Shown here piece by piece: positions 44,417-54,776 of a stretch of 64,000 bases of DNA; the first letter of the stretch is position 1, and each line of letters starts with the position of its first letter. Origin of the DNA: Streptomyces cyaneus (GTDB lineage: Bacteria > Actinomycetota > Actinomycetes > Streptomycetales > Streptomycetaceae); the NCBI RefSeq assembly GCF_004028635.1, contig NZ_ML138678.1, forward strand, positions 62,001-126,000, read 5' to 3'. The position numbers were made by a program, and so were the translations under genes. Under the pieces are notes generated by a model that was not told the origin of the DNA, made no database searches, and saw only the letters and a list, made by a program, of their open reading frames with translations.

Positions 44417-45460
44417 TCAGTGTCCGTCCGGGTCGGACCGGTTGAGCGCGGGCTTCGGCGTCTGGCCCGCCGTCATCAGCACGTCCGCCGCCGCCGTGTC
44501 CGTCACCAGGCTGGTGACGAGCCCCGACCGCAGCACCGCGTCGATCGCGGCCGCCTTGCGCTGCCCGCCCGCGATGGCGACGACCTCGGGGATACGGCGG
44601 AGCTGGTCGGCCTTGACCGTGATGCACCGCTCCCCCAGGTCCCGTCCGACCCGGCGTCCCTCGGCGTCGAAGAGGTGCGCGGACATCTCGGCGGCGACGC
44701 CGAGGGAGGCGTAGTGCGCCCGCTCCTCGTCGCTGAGCATGTCGTGCACCGTCGAGATGCCGGGCTCCCAGGAGCCGATGGAGACACAGGCGACCGTGAC
44801 CTTGTCGAAGTACTCGAAGGCACGGGCGATCCCGGTCTGGTGGCGCAGCGCCACCGCGGTGGCCGCGTCCGGCAGCAGCATCGGCGCGTAGATGGGGTGC
44901 GCGTCGCCGCCGGATACCTGCGCGGCACGGCGTACCGCCTCGACCGAGCCGCGCTCGGCGGTCCCGGCGTCGTACACACCGGTCAACTGCACCACCGTGC
45001 AGGGCGGCAGCCGGTCGAGGGCGGCCGCCATATGGATGGTGGACCGGCCCCAGGCCAGGCCCAGCACATCCCCCTCGTTCACCAGTTCGCCGAGCAGGTC
45101 GGCGGCCACCTCTCCCAGGTTCTCCGGGTCGGGCGACTCCTCGGCCTCGGCCGGGGACTCGACCACGACGGCATGCCTGAGGCCGTACCGGGCGCGCAGC
45201 GCGTCCGAGCGCTCCGCGTCCAGCTCGGCCGGCACACGGATCTCGATGCGCACCAGATCCCGTTCGAGAGCGGTCTCCAGAACCCGGGCCACCTTGAAGC
45301 GGCTGACGCCGAACTCCTCCGCGATCTGGATCTTGGACTTGCCCTCGAGGTAGAAGCGGCGGGCCATGGCCGCCGCCTGCACCAGCTCAGCGGGTCCCAT
45401 CCGCATGGCTGACCGGCCCGCCGACATACCCGACACGGCGATCTCCTCACTGCTGTTCAC
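44417..45460 (-). CDS. SorC/DeoR-type sugar-binding transcriptional regulator
   Basis: 347 residues. The N-terminal HTH (about 25-65, AAAMARRFYLEGKSKIQIAEEFGVSRFKVARVLE) is followed by a SorC-type effector domain of the phosphosugar-isomerase fold (LGLAWGRSTIHMAAALDRLPP, CVSIGSWEPGIST, CITVKADQLRRIPEVVAIAGG). The ligand is probably a phosphorylated sugar. It lies 78 bp downstream of rpe on the same strand, which suggests co-regulation with the pentose phosphate step. Confidence 0.9.
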   Translation of the reverse strand: MNSSEEIAVSGMSAGRSAMRMGPAELVQAAAMARRFYLEGKSKIQIAEEFGVSRFKVARVLETALERDLVRIEIRVPAELDAERSDALRARYGLRHAVVVESPAEAEESPDPENLGEVAADLLGELVNEGDVLGLAWGRSTIHMAAALDRLPPCTVVQLTGVYDAGTAERGSVEAVRRAAQVSGGDAHPIYAPMLLPDAATAVALRHQTGIARAFEYFDKVTVACVSIGSWEPGISTVHDMLSDEERAHYASLGVAAEMSAHLFDAEGRRVGRDLGERCITVKADQLRRIPEVVAIAGGQRKAAAIDAVLRSGLVTSLVTDTAAADVLMTAGQTPKPALNRSDPDGH

Positions 45461-45538
45461 ACTCTGGATTCGCCGTTCATCCTTGCAGATCCGGCGCTCT
45501 TGATCCGCCCTGATGGGCGCCGTTCACGTTGTCTTGGC

Positions 45539-46225
45539 TCAGTGGTCGCATGCCCAGGCTGCGGTCTTCGTGACCGCCTCCGCCTGAGCGCGCAGTGCCC
45601 GGACCGCTTCGGCCGGGTCCTCGGCCCCGTACACCGCCGAACCGGCGACGAAGACATCGGCGCCCGCCTCGGCACACCGCTCGATGGTCGAAGCGGCGAC
45701 ACCGCCGTCCACCTGGAGCCACAGCTGAAGGCCGTGCTTGCTGATCAACTCGCGGGTGCGGCGAATCTTCGGCAGCATGATGTCGAGAAACGCCTGACCA
45801 CCGAAGCCCGGCTCGACCGTCATGATCAGCAGCATGTCGAGCTCCGGGAGGAGATCCTCGTACGGCTCGATGGGCGTCGCGGGCTTGAGCGCCATGGAGG
45901 CACGCGCGCCCTTCGCCCGGATCTCGCGGGCCAGCCGCACCGGTGCCGCGGCGGCCTCGACATGGAAGGTGACGGAGGAGGCCCCCGCTTCCACGTACTG
46001 GGGCGCCCACCGATCGGGGGCCTCGATCATCAGATGGCAGTCCAGCGGAGTGTCCGTCGCACGGGCCAGCGACTCTACGACCGGCACGCCGAGCGTGAGG
46101 TTCGGGACAAAGTGGTTGTCCATGACGTCGACGTGGAGCCAGTCGGCTCCTTCGACCGCCTTGGCCTCGTCGGCGAGGCGGGCGAAGTCGGCGGACAGGA
46201 TGCTGGGGCTGATCTGCGGGGCCAT
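45539..46225 (-). CDS. rpe: Ribulose-phosphate 3-epimerase
   Basis: Interconverts ribulose 5-phosphate and xylulose 5-phosphate in the pentose phosphate pathway. 228 residues, normal length. Catalytic and metal residues are in [24 protein letters not shown] (Asp, His), [24 protein letters not shown] and [11 protein letters not shown]. Divergent from the MMPL gene, with the SorC regulator downstream. Its product also supplies or drains the ribulose 5-phosphate used by RibBA. Confidence 0.96.
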   Translation of the reverse strand: MAPQISPSILSADFARLADEAKAVEGADWLHVDVMDNHFVPNLTLGVPVVESLARATDTPLDCHLMIEAPDRWAPQYVEAGASSVTFHVEAAAAPVRLAREIRAKGARASMALKPATPIEPYEDLLPELDMLLIMTVEPGFGGQAFLDIMLPKIRRTRELISKHGLQLWLQVDGGVAASTIERCAEAGADVFVAGSAVYGAEDPAEAVRALRAQAEAVTKTAAWACDH

Positions 46226-46359
46226 GACCCAAGACTGCCATGCCGGAGCACGAATGTTCGCGCCGGTACAGACCTGAGACGTTCATCGGATGTTGTGTCC
46301 GGTTCGTGCATGCCATGCTGGGCGGCCAACCTGCTCCACATCCGGCTGCGGGGGTGGCC

Positions 46360-48579
46360 ATGACGGAGACCCAGGGGAACTCGGAGCACCCGGAGAACCA
46401 GGAGAACCAGGAGAACCAGGAGAAGCGCCAGTCCCGGTCGGCCCGGCGGGGCATCGCGCATCTGGTCTGCGGGCGACGCGCCAAGTGGGTGGTGCTCGTC
46501 CTGTGGCTGGCGGTGCTGTTCCTGACGGCGCCGTTCGCCCAGAAGCTGACCGACGCGCAGGACAACGACGCCGCCTCCTGGCTGCCGGGGTCGGCGGAAT
46601 CCACTCAAGTCCTGGAAATCTCCGAGAACTTCAGGCCGGAGCAGATCCCCGCGGTCGTCGTCTACGCCCGCGACAGCGGCCTGACGGCGCAGGACCGGGC
46701 GGCGATCGCCGAGGACGTGGCCGAGCTGAAGCAGCTGACCGACCACGGCATACGGGGCGCCGAGACGCGGGGGCCGGTCTTCGACCGCGAGGCGGACCCG
46801 CGCGCGGCCCAGGTCCAGGTTCCGATCACCATGGACGAGAAGGGCTGGGAGCGCATCGCGCCCGCCGTCGACTCCATCCGGGACGTCGTCGACGAGGGCG
46901 GCGGGCCGGCCGTGCACATCACGGGCCCGGGCGGCACGTCCGCGGACTTCGCGGAAGCGTTCGAGGGCATCGACTCCACGCTGCTGCTGTCGGCGATGAC
47001 GGTAGTCATCGTCATGCTCCTGCTGACCTATCGCAGCCCGACCCTGCTCCTGGTCCCCCTCATCGCCGTGATCGTCGCCCTGTTCACCGCACAGGCCTTC
47101 ATCTATCTCCTGGCGGAACACGGGGGCCTGACGGTCAACGGCCAGAGCGCAGGCATCCTCACGGTGCTGGTCTTCGGGGCAGGCACGGACTACGCCCTCC
47201 TGCTCGTAGCCCGCTACCGCGAGGAACTGCGCCGCCACGAGGACCGCCACGAGGCGATGGCCCTGGCCCTGCACCGCGCGGGCCCGGCGGTGATCGCCTC
47301 CGGCGCGACGGTCGTCCTGAGCATGCTGGTGCTGCTGGCAGCGGAGATGAACTCGACGAGAGGCCTCGGCCCGGTGGCCGCGATCGGCGTGGCGGTGGGC
47401 CTACTGGCCATGCTGACCCTGTTCCCCGCTCTCCTCGTGATCTGCGGTCGCTGGATCTTCTGGCCGGTGATCCCGCACCTGGGCACGGAGAACCCTGACA
47501 AGCGAGGCGTCTGGGCCCGCATGGGCCGCCGTATCGCCCACCGTCCGCGCATGGTCTGGGCCGTCACGGCAACAGCCCTCGCAGTCTGCTCCCTCGGCAT
47601 GATCCAAATGCGCGCGGAGGGGCTGAGCAACGCCGACGCGTTCACCGACAAGCCGGACTCGATCACCGGCCAGGAGGTCTCCGAGCAGTACTTCCCGGCC
47701 GGCAGCGGCGACCCGCTGGTCATCGTCAGCAACCAGGCGCAGGCCGTGCAGGTGGGCCGCACGGTCGCTGAGACACGGGGCGTCGTCCCCGACTCACTGG
47801 GCCTCCCCCCGGGCACGAAACCGTCGTACGACGGCAAGGTGCTCTTCGAAGCGACGATGACCGCCCCCGCCGACAGCGAGGCCGCGAAACAGACCGTCGA
47901 ACGCGTCCGCGACGCCGTCCATGCCGTGCCGGACGCGGACGCCCAGGTGGGCGGCGGTACGGCCGCCTTGCTGGACATGGACAAAGCAACGACCCACGAC
48001 AACATAGTGATCATCCCGCTGGTCCTGGTCGTGGTCCTGCTGATCCTCTGCGCCCTGCTCCGCGCCCTGATCGCCCCACTCCTGCTGGTCGGCACGGTGA
48101 TCCTGTCGTTCGCCGCCGCGCTGGGCATCAGCGCCCTGGCCTTCCGCCACCTCTTCGACTACGCGGGCGAGTCGACCGACTTCCCGCTGTTCGTCTTCGT
48201 CTTCCTGGTGGCGCTGGGTATCGACTACAACATCTTCCTCACGACCCGCATCCGCGAGGAGGCAACCCACCAGGGCACCCGCCCCGGCGTCGTCACCGGC
48301 CTGGCCGCCACCGGCGCCGTCATCACCTCGGCCGGCCTGGTCCTCGCCGGCACCTTCGCCGCCCTCGGCACCCTTCCCATGGTCGCCTTCGCCGAAATCG
48401 GCTTCGCGGTCGCACTAGGGGTACTCCTGGACACGTTCATCGTCCGCTCGGTCCTGGTGACGGCCCTGTTCCTGGACGCGGGCCCGAAGGTGTGGTGGCC
48501 GCATCGACTGGCGCGGGAGGACGGGGGTGCGGCGGCAGTTCCGGAGGCGGAGGAGGGGGTTGCTGAGCGGGGCGGTTGA
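46360..48579 (+). CDS. MMPL/RND-type membrane transporter
   Basis: 739 residues from ATG 46360. About 12 transmembrane helices in two six-helix halves, each with a large extracellular loop after its first helix. The MMPL signature GAGTDYALLLVARYREELRRHED is in the first half and FVALGIDYNIFLTTRIREE-like residues in the second, with the two Asp proton-relay positions. Relatives export lipids or drugs. The cytoplasmic N-terminus holds a 9-bp tandem repeat coding ENQ three times. The substrate is unknown; no glycolipid synthesis genes are nearby. Confidence 0.93.
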   Translation: MTETQGNSEHPENQENQENQEKRQSRSARRGIAHLVCGRRAKWVVLVLWLAVLFLTAPFAQKLTDAQDNDAASWLPGSAESTQVLEISENFRPEQIPAVVVYARDSGLTAQDRAAIAEDVAELKQLTDHGIRGAETRGPVFDREADPRAAQVQVPITMDEKGWERIAPAVDSIRDVVDEGGGPAVHITGPGGTSADFAEAFEGIDSTLLLSAMTVVIVMLLLTYRSPTLLLVPLIAVIVALFTAQAFIYLLAEHGGLTVNGQSAGILTVLVFGAGTDYALLLVARYREELRRHEDRHEAMALALHRAGPAVIASGATVVLSMLVLLAAEMNSTRGLGPVAAIGVAVGLLAMLTLFPALLVICGRWIFWPVIPHLGTENPDKRGVWARMGRRIAHRPRMVWAVTATALAVCSLGMIQMRAEGLSNADAFTDKPDSITGQEVSEQYFPAGSGDPLVIVSNQAQAVQVGRTVAETRGVVPDSLGLPPGTKPSYDGKVLFEATMTAPADSEAAKQTVERVRDAVHAVPDADAQVGGGTAALLDMDKATTHDNIVIIPLVLVVVLLILCALLRALIAPLLLVGTVILSFAAALGISALAFRHLFDYAGESTDFPLFVFVFLVALGIDYNIFLTTRIREEATHQGTRPGVVTGLAATGAVITSAGLVLAGTFAALGTLPMVAFAEIGFAVALGVLLDTFIVRSVLVTALFLDAGPKVWWPHRLAREDGGAAAVPEAEEGVAERGG

Positions 48580-48610
48580 CCGGCATTCGGCAACGCCGGT
48601 CCGCATGACC

Positions 48611-48692
48611 CAGCCCGTCCGGCGTTTGAGGACAGGGCCCCTTCAGGGCCGAAGCGGGGTCTGGGGCGGCAGCCCCAGCGGGGCCCGCACGC
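48611..48692 (+). repeat. Streptomyces interspersed repeat (GTCCGGCGTTTGAGGA type)
   Basis: CAGCCCGTCCGGCGTTTGAG, then GGCCCCTTCAGGGCC, then GGTCTGGGGCGGCAGCCCCAG: a two-hairpin module that I recognise as one of the most widespread intergenic elements in Streptomyces. It occupies almost the whole gap between the convergent MMPL and rsmB genes and may act as their bidirectional terminator. Confidence 0.75.
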
Positions 48693-48704
48693 AGACGCCC
48701 CGCC

Positions 48705-50141
48705 TCACCCCACCTTCTGAACGCTCCGGACCTTCCGAATCAACGCCAAATACATCGCATCCGTCCCATGCAGATGAGGCCACAACTGCACATCGGGCCC
48801 CTCCCCCAACTCCGGCACCCCGGGGAACAACGCCCGAGCATCGATCAGCTCACCATCAGCCCGCTGCTTCAACACGTCATCCACAACGGCCCGCGTCTCA
48901 GCAAGATGCGGCGAACAGGTGGCGTACCCCACCACCCCGCCCACCCGCACAGAATCGAGCGCGACCTGCAGCAACCCCCGCTGCAGAGGCGCAAACCCCT
49001 CCAGGTCCTCCGGCCGCCGCCGCCACCGCGCCTCCGGCCGCCGCCGCAACGCCCCCAGCCCGGTGCACGGAACATCCATCAGCACCCGGTCAAAACTCCC
49101 GTCCCGCCAGGCCGGCCGCGTCCCATCCGCAGCGATGACCTGATAGGGCCCCGGATTACCCTCCAGAGCCTTGGCCACGAGCCCCGCCCGATGCGGCTGC
49201 TTCTCCGAGGCGAGCAGCATGGCCCCCCGCTCGGCGGCCAACGCCCCGAGCAGCGCCGCCTTTCCCCCGGGCCCGGCACACCCGTCGAGCCACCGCTTGT
49301 CAGGCCCATCCAGCGGAGCATTGGCAAGGGCGAGCGCAACCAGCTGACTCCCCTCGTCCTGCACCCCCGCACGCCCTTCCCGTACGGCCTCGATCGCACC
49401 GGGCTCCCCGCCCTCGGCCAGCCGCACCGCATACGGCGACCACCGCCCCGGCACAGCGGCCTCCTCACCGAGCAGCTCCGCGGTCGTCGCGCGCCCCGGC
49501 CGCGCGACCAGCGTCACCTCCGGCCGCTCATTGTCGGCCTCCAGCAACCGCTCGATGCCGGCCCGGCCACCACCGAGCGAGTCCCACAGCGCCGAGACGA
49601 CCCAGCGCGGATGCGAGTGCACGACGGAGAGATGGTCCTCGGGATCCTCGTCGTAGGGCGGAGCGACCCGCTGGATCCACCCGTCGAGATCGTCCTGCGC
49701 GACCTTCCTCAGCACGGCATTGACGAACTTGGCCCGCCCGTCACCGAGCACGACACGCGCGAGCTCCACGGACGCGGACACGGCGGCATGCGGCGGAATC
49801 CGCGTCCCGAGCAGCTGATGCACACCGAGGCTGAGCACATCGAGCACCGGCGGGTCGACCTCACGCAGCGGCCGGTCCACACACGCGGAGATGACCGCGT
49901 CGTACGTCCCCTGCCGCCGCAGCGTCCCGTACACGAGCTCGGTGGCGAGCGCGGCGTCCCGCCCGTCGAAGTCGCCCTTCTCCCGGGCCTTCCGCAGCAG
50001 CGGCGGCAGTACGAGGTTGGCGTAGGCGTCCCGCTCGTCCACGGCACGCAGCGCCTCGAAGGCGAGAACGCGGACGGGGTCCTTCTTGGGCCGTCGGTAG
50101 GGCTTGCCGGGTTTGCGGGGCCGACGGGAGGTGTCGCTCAC
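48705..50141 (-). CDS. rsmB: 16S rRNA (cytosine-967 C5)-methyltransferase
   Basis: 478 residues. The N-terminal NusB-like RNA-binding domain (about 25-165, LAFEALRAVDERDAYANLVLP) is followed by a Rossmann methyltransferase domain. The SAM site is DGCAGPGGKAALLGAL, motif IV DVPCTGLGALRRRPEARW carries one catalytic cysteine, and motif VI GYATCSPHLAETR carries the other. It lies 136 bp downstream of fmt; the fmt-rsmB pairing is conserved in many bacteria. Confidence 0.96.
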   Translation of the reverse strand: MSDTSRRPRKPGKPYRRPKKDPVRVLAFEALRAVDERDAYANLVLPPLLRKAREKGDFDGRDAALATELVYGTLRRQGTYDAVISACVDRPLREVDPPVLDVLSLGVHQLLGTRIPPHAAVSASVELARVVLGDGRAKFVNAVLRKVAQDDLDGWIQRVAPPYDEDPEDHLSVVHSHPRWVVSALWDSLGGGRAGIERLLEADNERPEVTLVARPGRATTAELLGEEAAVPGRWSPYAVRLAEGGEPGAIEAVREGRAGVQDEGSQLVALALANAPLDGPDKRWLDGCAGPGGKAALLGALAAERGAMLLASEKQPHRAGLVAKALEGNPGPYQVIAADGTRPAWRDGSFDRVLMDVPCTGLGALRRRPEARWRRRPEDLEGFAPLQRGLLQVALDSVRVGGVVGYATCSPHLAETRAVVDDVLKQRADGELIDARALFPGVPELGEGPDVQLWPHLHGTDAMYLALIRKVRSVQKVG

Positions 50142-50277
50142 GAAAAAGGTGCTCCGGATTGCTGGATGAGATGTACGACCAGCCTACGTCGCACCACCGG
50201 CAAGGCGTACGGCTGGTTACGCCCCGAGGCCATCCCGTCGGTCAGGCCTCGATGGCCCATTGGCCAGGCCCCTCTGG

Positions 50278-51210
50278 TCAGACCCCGAGGATCTCCCCGT
50301 CCCCGATCCGCACGCCCCGCGCCCAGTCCGCGGCCCGCATCGGCTTCTTGCCCTGAGCCTGCACCCACAGCAACTCGACGGCGTACGACCCGGTCCCGAC
50401 GTACACGTTGTTCTTCCCGACCATCAGCGCACCGGGGGCGAGATCGTCCCGCCCGGGCACCGGCTGCACCTGGATGAGCTTGAGCCGCTCGCCGCGGAAG
50501 ACGGTCCAGGCACCCGGGGCAGGGGTGCAGCCGCGCACGACACGGTCGACGCGCAGGGAGGGCGCGGTCCAGTCGATGTGGGCGTCCTCGACGTTGACCT
50601 TGGGTGCGAGGGTGACCCCCTCGGACGGCTGCGGTACGGCCTTCAACGTGCCGTCCTCGATCCCGTCCATGGTCGCGGCGAGCAGCCCGGCGCCCGCGAA
50701 GGCGAGGCGGGTCAGCAGGTCGCCGCTGGTGTCGGTGGCCCGGACCTGCTCGGTGACGGTGCCGTAGACGGGCCCGGAGTCGAGCCCTTCCTCGATGAGG
50801 AAGGTGGAGGCCCCGGTGATCTCGTCGCCCGCCATGATGGCGTGCTGCACGGGAGCGGCACCGCGCCAGGCGGGCAGCAGCGAGAAGTGCAGGTTGACCC
50901 AGCCATGGGCCGGGATGTCGAGGGCGACGCGCGGCAGCAGGGCGCCGTAGGCGACGACGGGACAGCAGTCGGGCGCGATCTCCCTGAGCCGCTCGAGGAA
51001 CTCGGGGTCGCGCGGCTTGGCGGGCTTGAGCACCTCGATCCCGGCCTCCACGGCCCGCTCGGCCACCGGACTCGCCACCAGCCTGCGCCCACGCCCGGCC
51101 GGCGCGTCGGGCCGCGTGACGACGGCGGCCACCTCGTGCCGCCCGGAGGCGATCAGAGCGTCCAGTGCGGGAACGGCGACCTCGGGGGTACCGGCGAAGA
51201 CAAGCTTCAT
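50278..51210 (-). CDS. fmt: Methionyl-tRNA formyltransferase
   Basis: Formylates initiator Met-tRNA using 10-formyl-THF. 310 residues from ATG 51210, the usual length. [20 protein letters not shown] opens the formyltransferase domain. [20 protein letters not shown] contains the catalytic Asn/His region, and [11 protein letters not shown] and the C-terminal OB-like domain ([17 protein letters not shown]) follow. It lies downstream of priA on the same strand, separated from it by a plus-strand HTH gene. Confidence 0.96.
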   Translation of the reverse strand: MKLVFAGTPEVAVPALDALIASGRHEVAAVVTRPDAPAGRGRRLVASPVAERAVEAGIEVLKPAKPRDPEFLERLREIAPDCCPVVAYGALLPRVALDIPAHGWVNLHFSLLPAWRGAAPVQHAIMAGDEITGASTFLIEEGLDSGPVYGTVTEQVRATDTSGDLLTRLAFAGAGLLAATMDGIEDGTLKAVPQPSEGVTLAPKVNVEDAHIDWTAPSLRVDRVVRGCTPAPGAWTVFRGERLKLIQVQPVPGRDDLAPGALMVGKNNVYVGTGSYAVELLWVQAQGKKPMRAADWARGVRIGDGEILGV

Positions 51211-52069
<859 letters not shown>

Positions 52070-52081
52070 CGTCCCCTCACT

Positions 52082-52112
52082 CTGCCCTCCTGGAACGCAA
52101 CCGGGAGGGCAG
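52082..52112 (+). terminator. Terminator of HTH gene
   Basis: CTGCCCTCC (52082-52090) pairs with GGAGGGCAG (52104-52112), 13 bp after the HTH-gene stop. Confidence 0.7.
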
Positions 52113-52180
52113 CGGCATGCCGGGAGCCGGAAAGCCGGACTCATGGCCAAGGGATCATCTAGGGGACGGTCGGCATCATG

Positions 52181-52285
52181 CACCCGGCACCCCTGCACCA
52201 GGCCCCAGCCCCAGGCACCCGGCATCAGGCCCCAGACACCCGGCACCCGGCACCCGGCACCCGGCACCCGGCACCCGGCAGGCAG
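52181..52285 (-). repeat. Fifteen-copy heptanucleotide array beside priA
   Basis: Fifteen phased 7-mers: CACCCGG at 52181 and 52216, then six perfect CACCCGG in a row from 52237 to 52278, with degenerate units between (CACCCCT, GCACCAG, GCCCCAG, CCCCAGG, CATCAGG, CCCCAGA) and CAGGCAG at the end. It ends two bases before the priA stop codon. On the priA strand the unit is GGTGCCG, the same GGTGYCK family as the array at 20831-20900. Confidence 0.85.
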
Positions 52286-52287
52286 TG

Positions 52288-54444
52288 TCACCCGATGTCA
52301 GGCGGATCAATCCGAACCCGCACCGCGACCGCGTCCCCACCTGCCCGCGCCATCCGCGCCGCCTGCGCGGCCTTCAACGCGGCAGCCAACGCGGCCCCAC
52401 GCCCAGGCGGCACCCGGATCAACGCCCGGTCCCAGTGCTCCCCGGGCGGCGGTGCCCCCACGCGCCGGGGCCGCCCCGCCGCCGTGACGGGCAGCGGCAC
52501 TGGCCCCAACACCTCGGCTTCCGGCGGCAGTTCGACGGTACGGAGGAACTCGGCGACCGCTTCCCCCGGCGCGGCCACGGAAGCCATCCGGGACACCGGC
52601 GGAAACCCCAGCTCGGCCCGCTCGGCAAGCTCCCGCACCGCATGCCCGACGGGATCCCACCGCACCAGCGCCTGCACAGGCCGCAGCGTGGGCTCAGCAA
52701 CGACGACCACGGTCCCCCCGGCACTCTGCGGCCGTACCAGCGAGGCAGCCGCGATCCAGCGGCGCAGCGCGTCCTCCCCCGCCCGCAGATCGGGCCGCCC
52801 GAGCATGGCCCAGCCGTCCAGCAGCAGGGCCGCCGCATATCCGCCCTCGGCGACGGGCTCGGCCCCCGGCGTGCTCACGACCAGCGAGGGCGTGCCCGGC
52901 ACGGTGTCCAGCACATGCTCCCGCCCGGAGGTGCGCACCGGAACGGCGGGAAAGGCCCGCCCCAACTCCTCGGCGGTCCGCCGCGCCCCCACCACCTGAG
53001 CCCGCAACCGGAACCCTCCGCACTCCGGACAGTGCCAGCCACCCTCGTCACGTCCGCACCACCCACACCGCAGATCGCCCCCCGAGCCCTGCGCCTCCAG
53101 GGGCCCGGCACAGTGCAGGCACCGAGCGGGCGCCCGGCAGTTGGCACAGGCCATCCGCGGCACGTACCCGCGCCGGGGCACCTGCACCAGGACCGGGCCC
53201 TGCCGCAGCCCCTCCCTCACCACCTGCCAGGCGAGAGTCGGCAGCCGAGCGGCTCGAGCGGCCTCGTCCCGCGCAAGATCCGCGTCCCCCACGGTCCGTA
53301 CGAGCGGAGCCGCGCCCCGTACCCCCTCCCGGCCGGCGACGAGTGGCCGGGCCCAGCCGCTCTCCACCAGCTGGGCGGCCTCGACGGTGCAGCTCCAACT
53401 CCCCAGCAGAAATCCACACTTGTCCTGCGCGGCCCGAAGCAACAGCACTTCTCGCGCATGAGGCTGCGGGGCATGCTGCTCGCTGTGGCTGTCGTCGCCG
53501 TCGTCCCACAGCGCGACCAGCCCGAGGTCCTGCACCGGTGCGAACATGGCGGCCCGGGTTCCCACGACCGCCCGCACGGCCCCCCGCCGCACCGCGAGCC
53601 ACTCCCGATACCGCTTCTCGGGCCCGGCGTCGGCGGTCAACACCGCGTGCCGCCCCGCCCCCATCAGGGCGGTCAGGGCAGCATCGACCCGCGCGACGGC
53701 GCGTCCGTCCGGCAGGACGACCAGCGCACCACGCCCGGAAGCCAGCGTCGCGACGACGGCTCGGGCCAGTTCCTCACTCCACTCGGGCCCCGGCAGCGCA
53801 TTCCACACGGCCCGCGGCGCACCCCCGGAGGCCAGCGCCTCCAAAAAGACGGCGCCCCGCTCATATCGCCCCCAGGACCCCACCTCGGGCGCACCAGGAG
53901 CCGGAAGTGCCTCCGGCGAAGCCCGCCGCTCGGCCCGCGCACTGCGCGGCGGCACGGCCAGCTGCAACACATCGGCAAGCCCACCGGCATACCGATCGGC
54001 AACGGCCCGAGCGAGCCCCAGCAGCTCCTCGCTCAACACCCGCTCAGGCGACACGACCTGCGCGAGCGCCGCAAGGGGCCCCGAGTAGTCGGACTCGGCA
54101 ACCCGCTCGACCAGGAACCCGTCGATGAGCCCCCCGCCCTCACGCCGCCCCTCCCGCACCCGGTGCCGCCCGGCCCCGAACCGCACCCGCACCCGCACCC
54201 CGGGCTGCGCATCGGCGTCGAGCTCCTCCGGCACGGCATAGTCGAAGTACCGATCAAGATGCAGCACCCCCTTGTCGACCAGCACCCGCGCCACGGGCAA
54301 CTCCTTGGCCAGCGCGGCCCCCCGCCACGTCCGCGGCTTGGCCTTGGGCACCTTGGCCTTCCGCACACTCTCCCGAATAAGCGCAAGCTGCTCGGGCGGC
54401 GCCCCCTCGGCCCCACCACCCATCTGCCCGTTCTCGCTGCTCAC
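52288..54444 (-). CDS. priA: Primosomal protein N'-like protein, helicase motifs lost
   Basis: 718 residues from GTG 54444. The N-terminal 3'-DNA-binding domain (VARVLVDKGVLHLDRYFDYAVPEELD) and the zinc cysteines (CANC, CLHC, CGWC, CPEC) are intact. The ATPase core is degenerate: where PriA has GVTGSGKTEVY this protein has ATLASGRGALVVLP, and the DEEH box region reads LVALWDDGDDSHSE. This matches the actinobacterial PriA group, which is thought to lack helicase activity but to keep a replication-restart loading role. In Streptomyces it usually precedes metK directly; here an island intervenes. Confidence 0.92.
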   Translation of the reverse strand: MSSENGQMGGGAEGAPPEQLALIRESVRKAKVPKAKPRTWRGAALAKELPVARVLVDKGVLHLDRYFDYAVPEELDADAQPGVRVRVRFGAGRHRVREGRREGGGLIDGFLVERVAESDYSGPLAALAQVVSPERVLSEELLGLARAVADRYAGGLADVLQLAVPPRSARAERRASPEALPAPGAPEVGSWGRYERGAVFLEALASGGAPRAVWNALPGPEWSEELARAVVATLASGRGALVVLPDGRAVARVDAALTALMGAGRHAVLTADAGPEKRYREWLAVRRGAVRAVVGTRAAMFAPVQDLGLVALWDDGDDSHSEQHAPQPHAREVLLLRAAQDKCGFLLGSWSCTVEAAQLVESGWARPLVAGREGVRGAAPLVRTVGDADLARDEAARAARLPTLAWQVVREGLRQGPVLVQVPRRGYVPRMACANCRAPARCLHCAGPLEAQGSGGDLRCGWCGRDEGGWHCPECGGFRLRAQVVGARRTAEELGRAFPAVPVRTSGREHVLDTVPGTPSLVVSTPGAEPVAEGGYAAALLLDGWAMLGRPDLRAGEDALRRWIAAASLVRPQSAGGTVVVVAEPTLRPVQALVRWDPVGHAVRELAERAELGFPPVSRMASVAAPGEAVAEFLRTVELPPEAEVLGPVPLPVTAAGRPRRVGAPPPGEHWDRALIRVPPGRGAALAAALKAAQAARMARAGGDAVAVRVRIDPPDIG

Positions 54445-54776
54445 GCTTGCATTCTTACCAAACACCACTGACAACCGACGGCGCCGGAGCTCCTCCACGG
54501 CAGCGGAGCGCACTCTGCACGGACCATTCGGCCACACCGCCCGCCGTCGGACCGGGAGATCATCAGCGTACGAATCCGCAAGCGCGACTCGTCGGCCATT
54601 TCCGTGATCGTTTCAGCCGCCGACTTCGAGCCACGCTTTCCGGCACCCTCCGGCCCGGTATCAGAACTGGAAACGGGAAACTCCGCGGCCCGCCTTGCTC
54701 GAGTCGTTCACCAGGCCGACGCTGAGGTGACCGGACGGCCCGAGTGAACAGGGACGTCGACTCAAGGGGGGTTCAG
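54445..54776. other. Left junction of accessory island
   Basis: A 332-bp stretch between the priA start and the XRE gene. I see no gene, tRNA, integrase or obvious direct-repeat attachment site. It should contain the priA and XRE promoters; AAGGGGGG at 54763-54770 is the likely ribosome binding site for GTG 54777. Confidence 0.4.

Noticed and set aside
54445..54776. Attachment site or integrase marking the island edge
   Set aside because: No tRNA, integrase or direct repeat shared with the metK side could be seen by eye.
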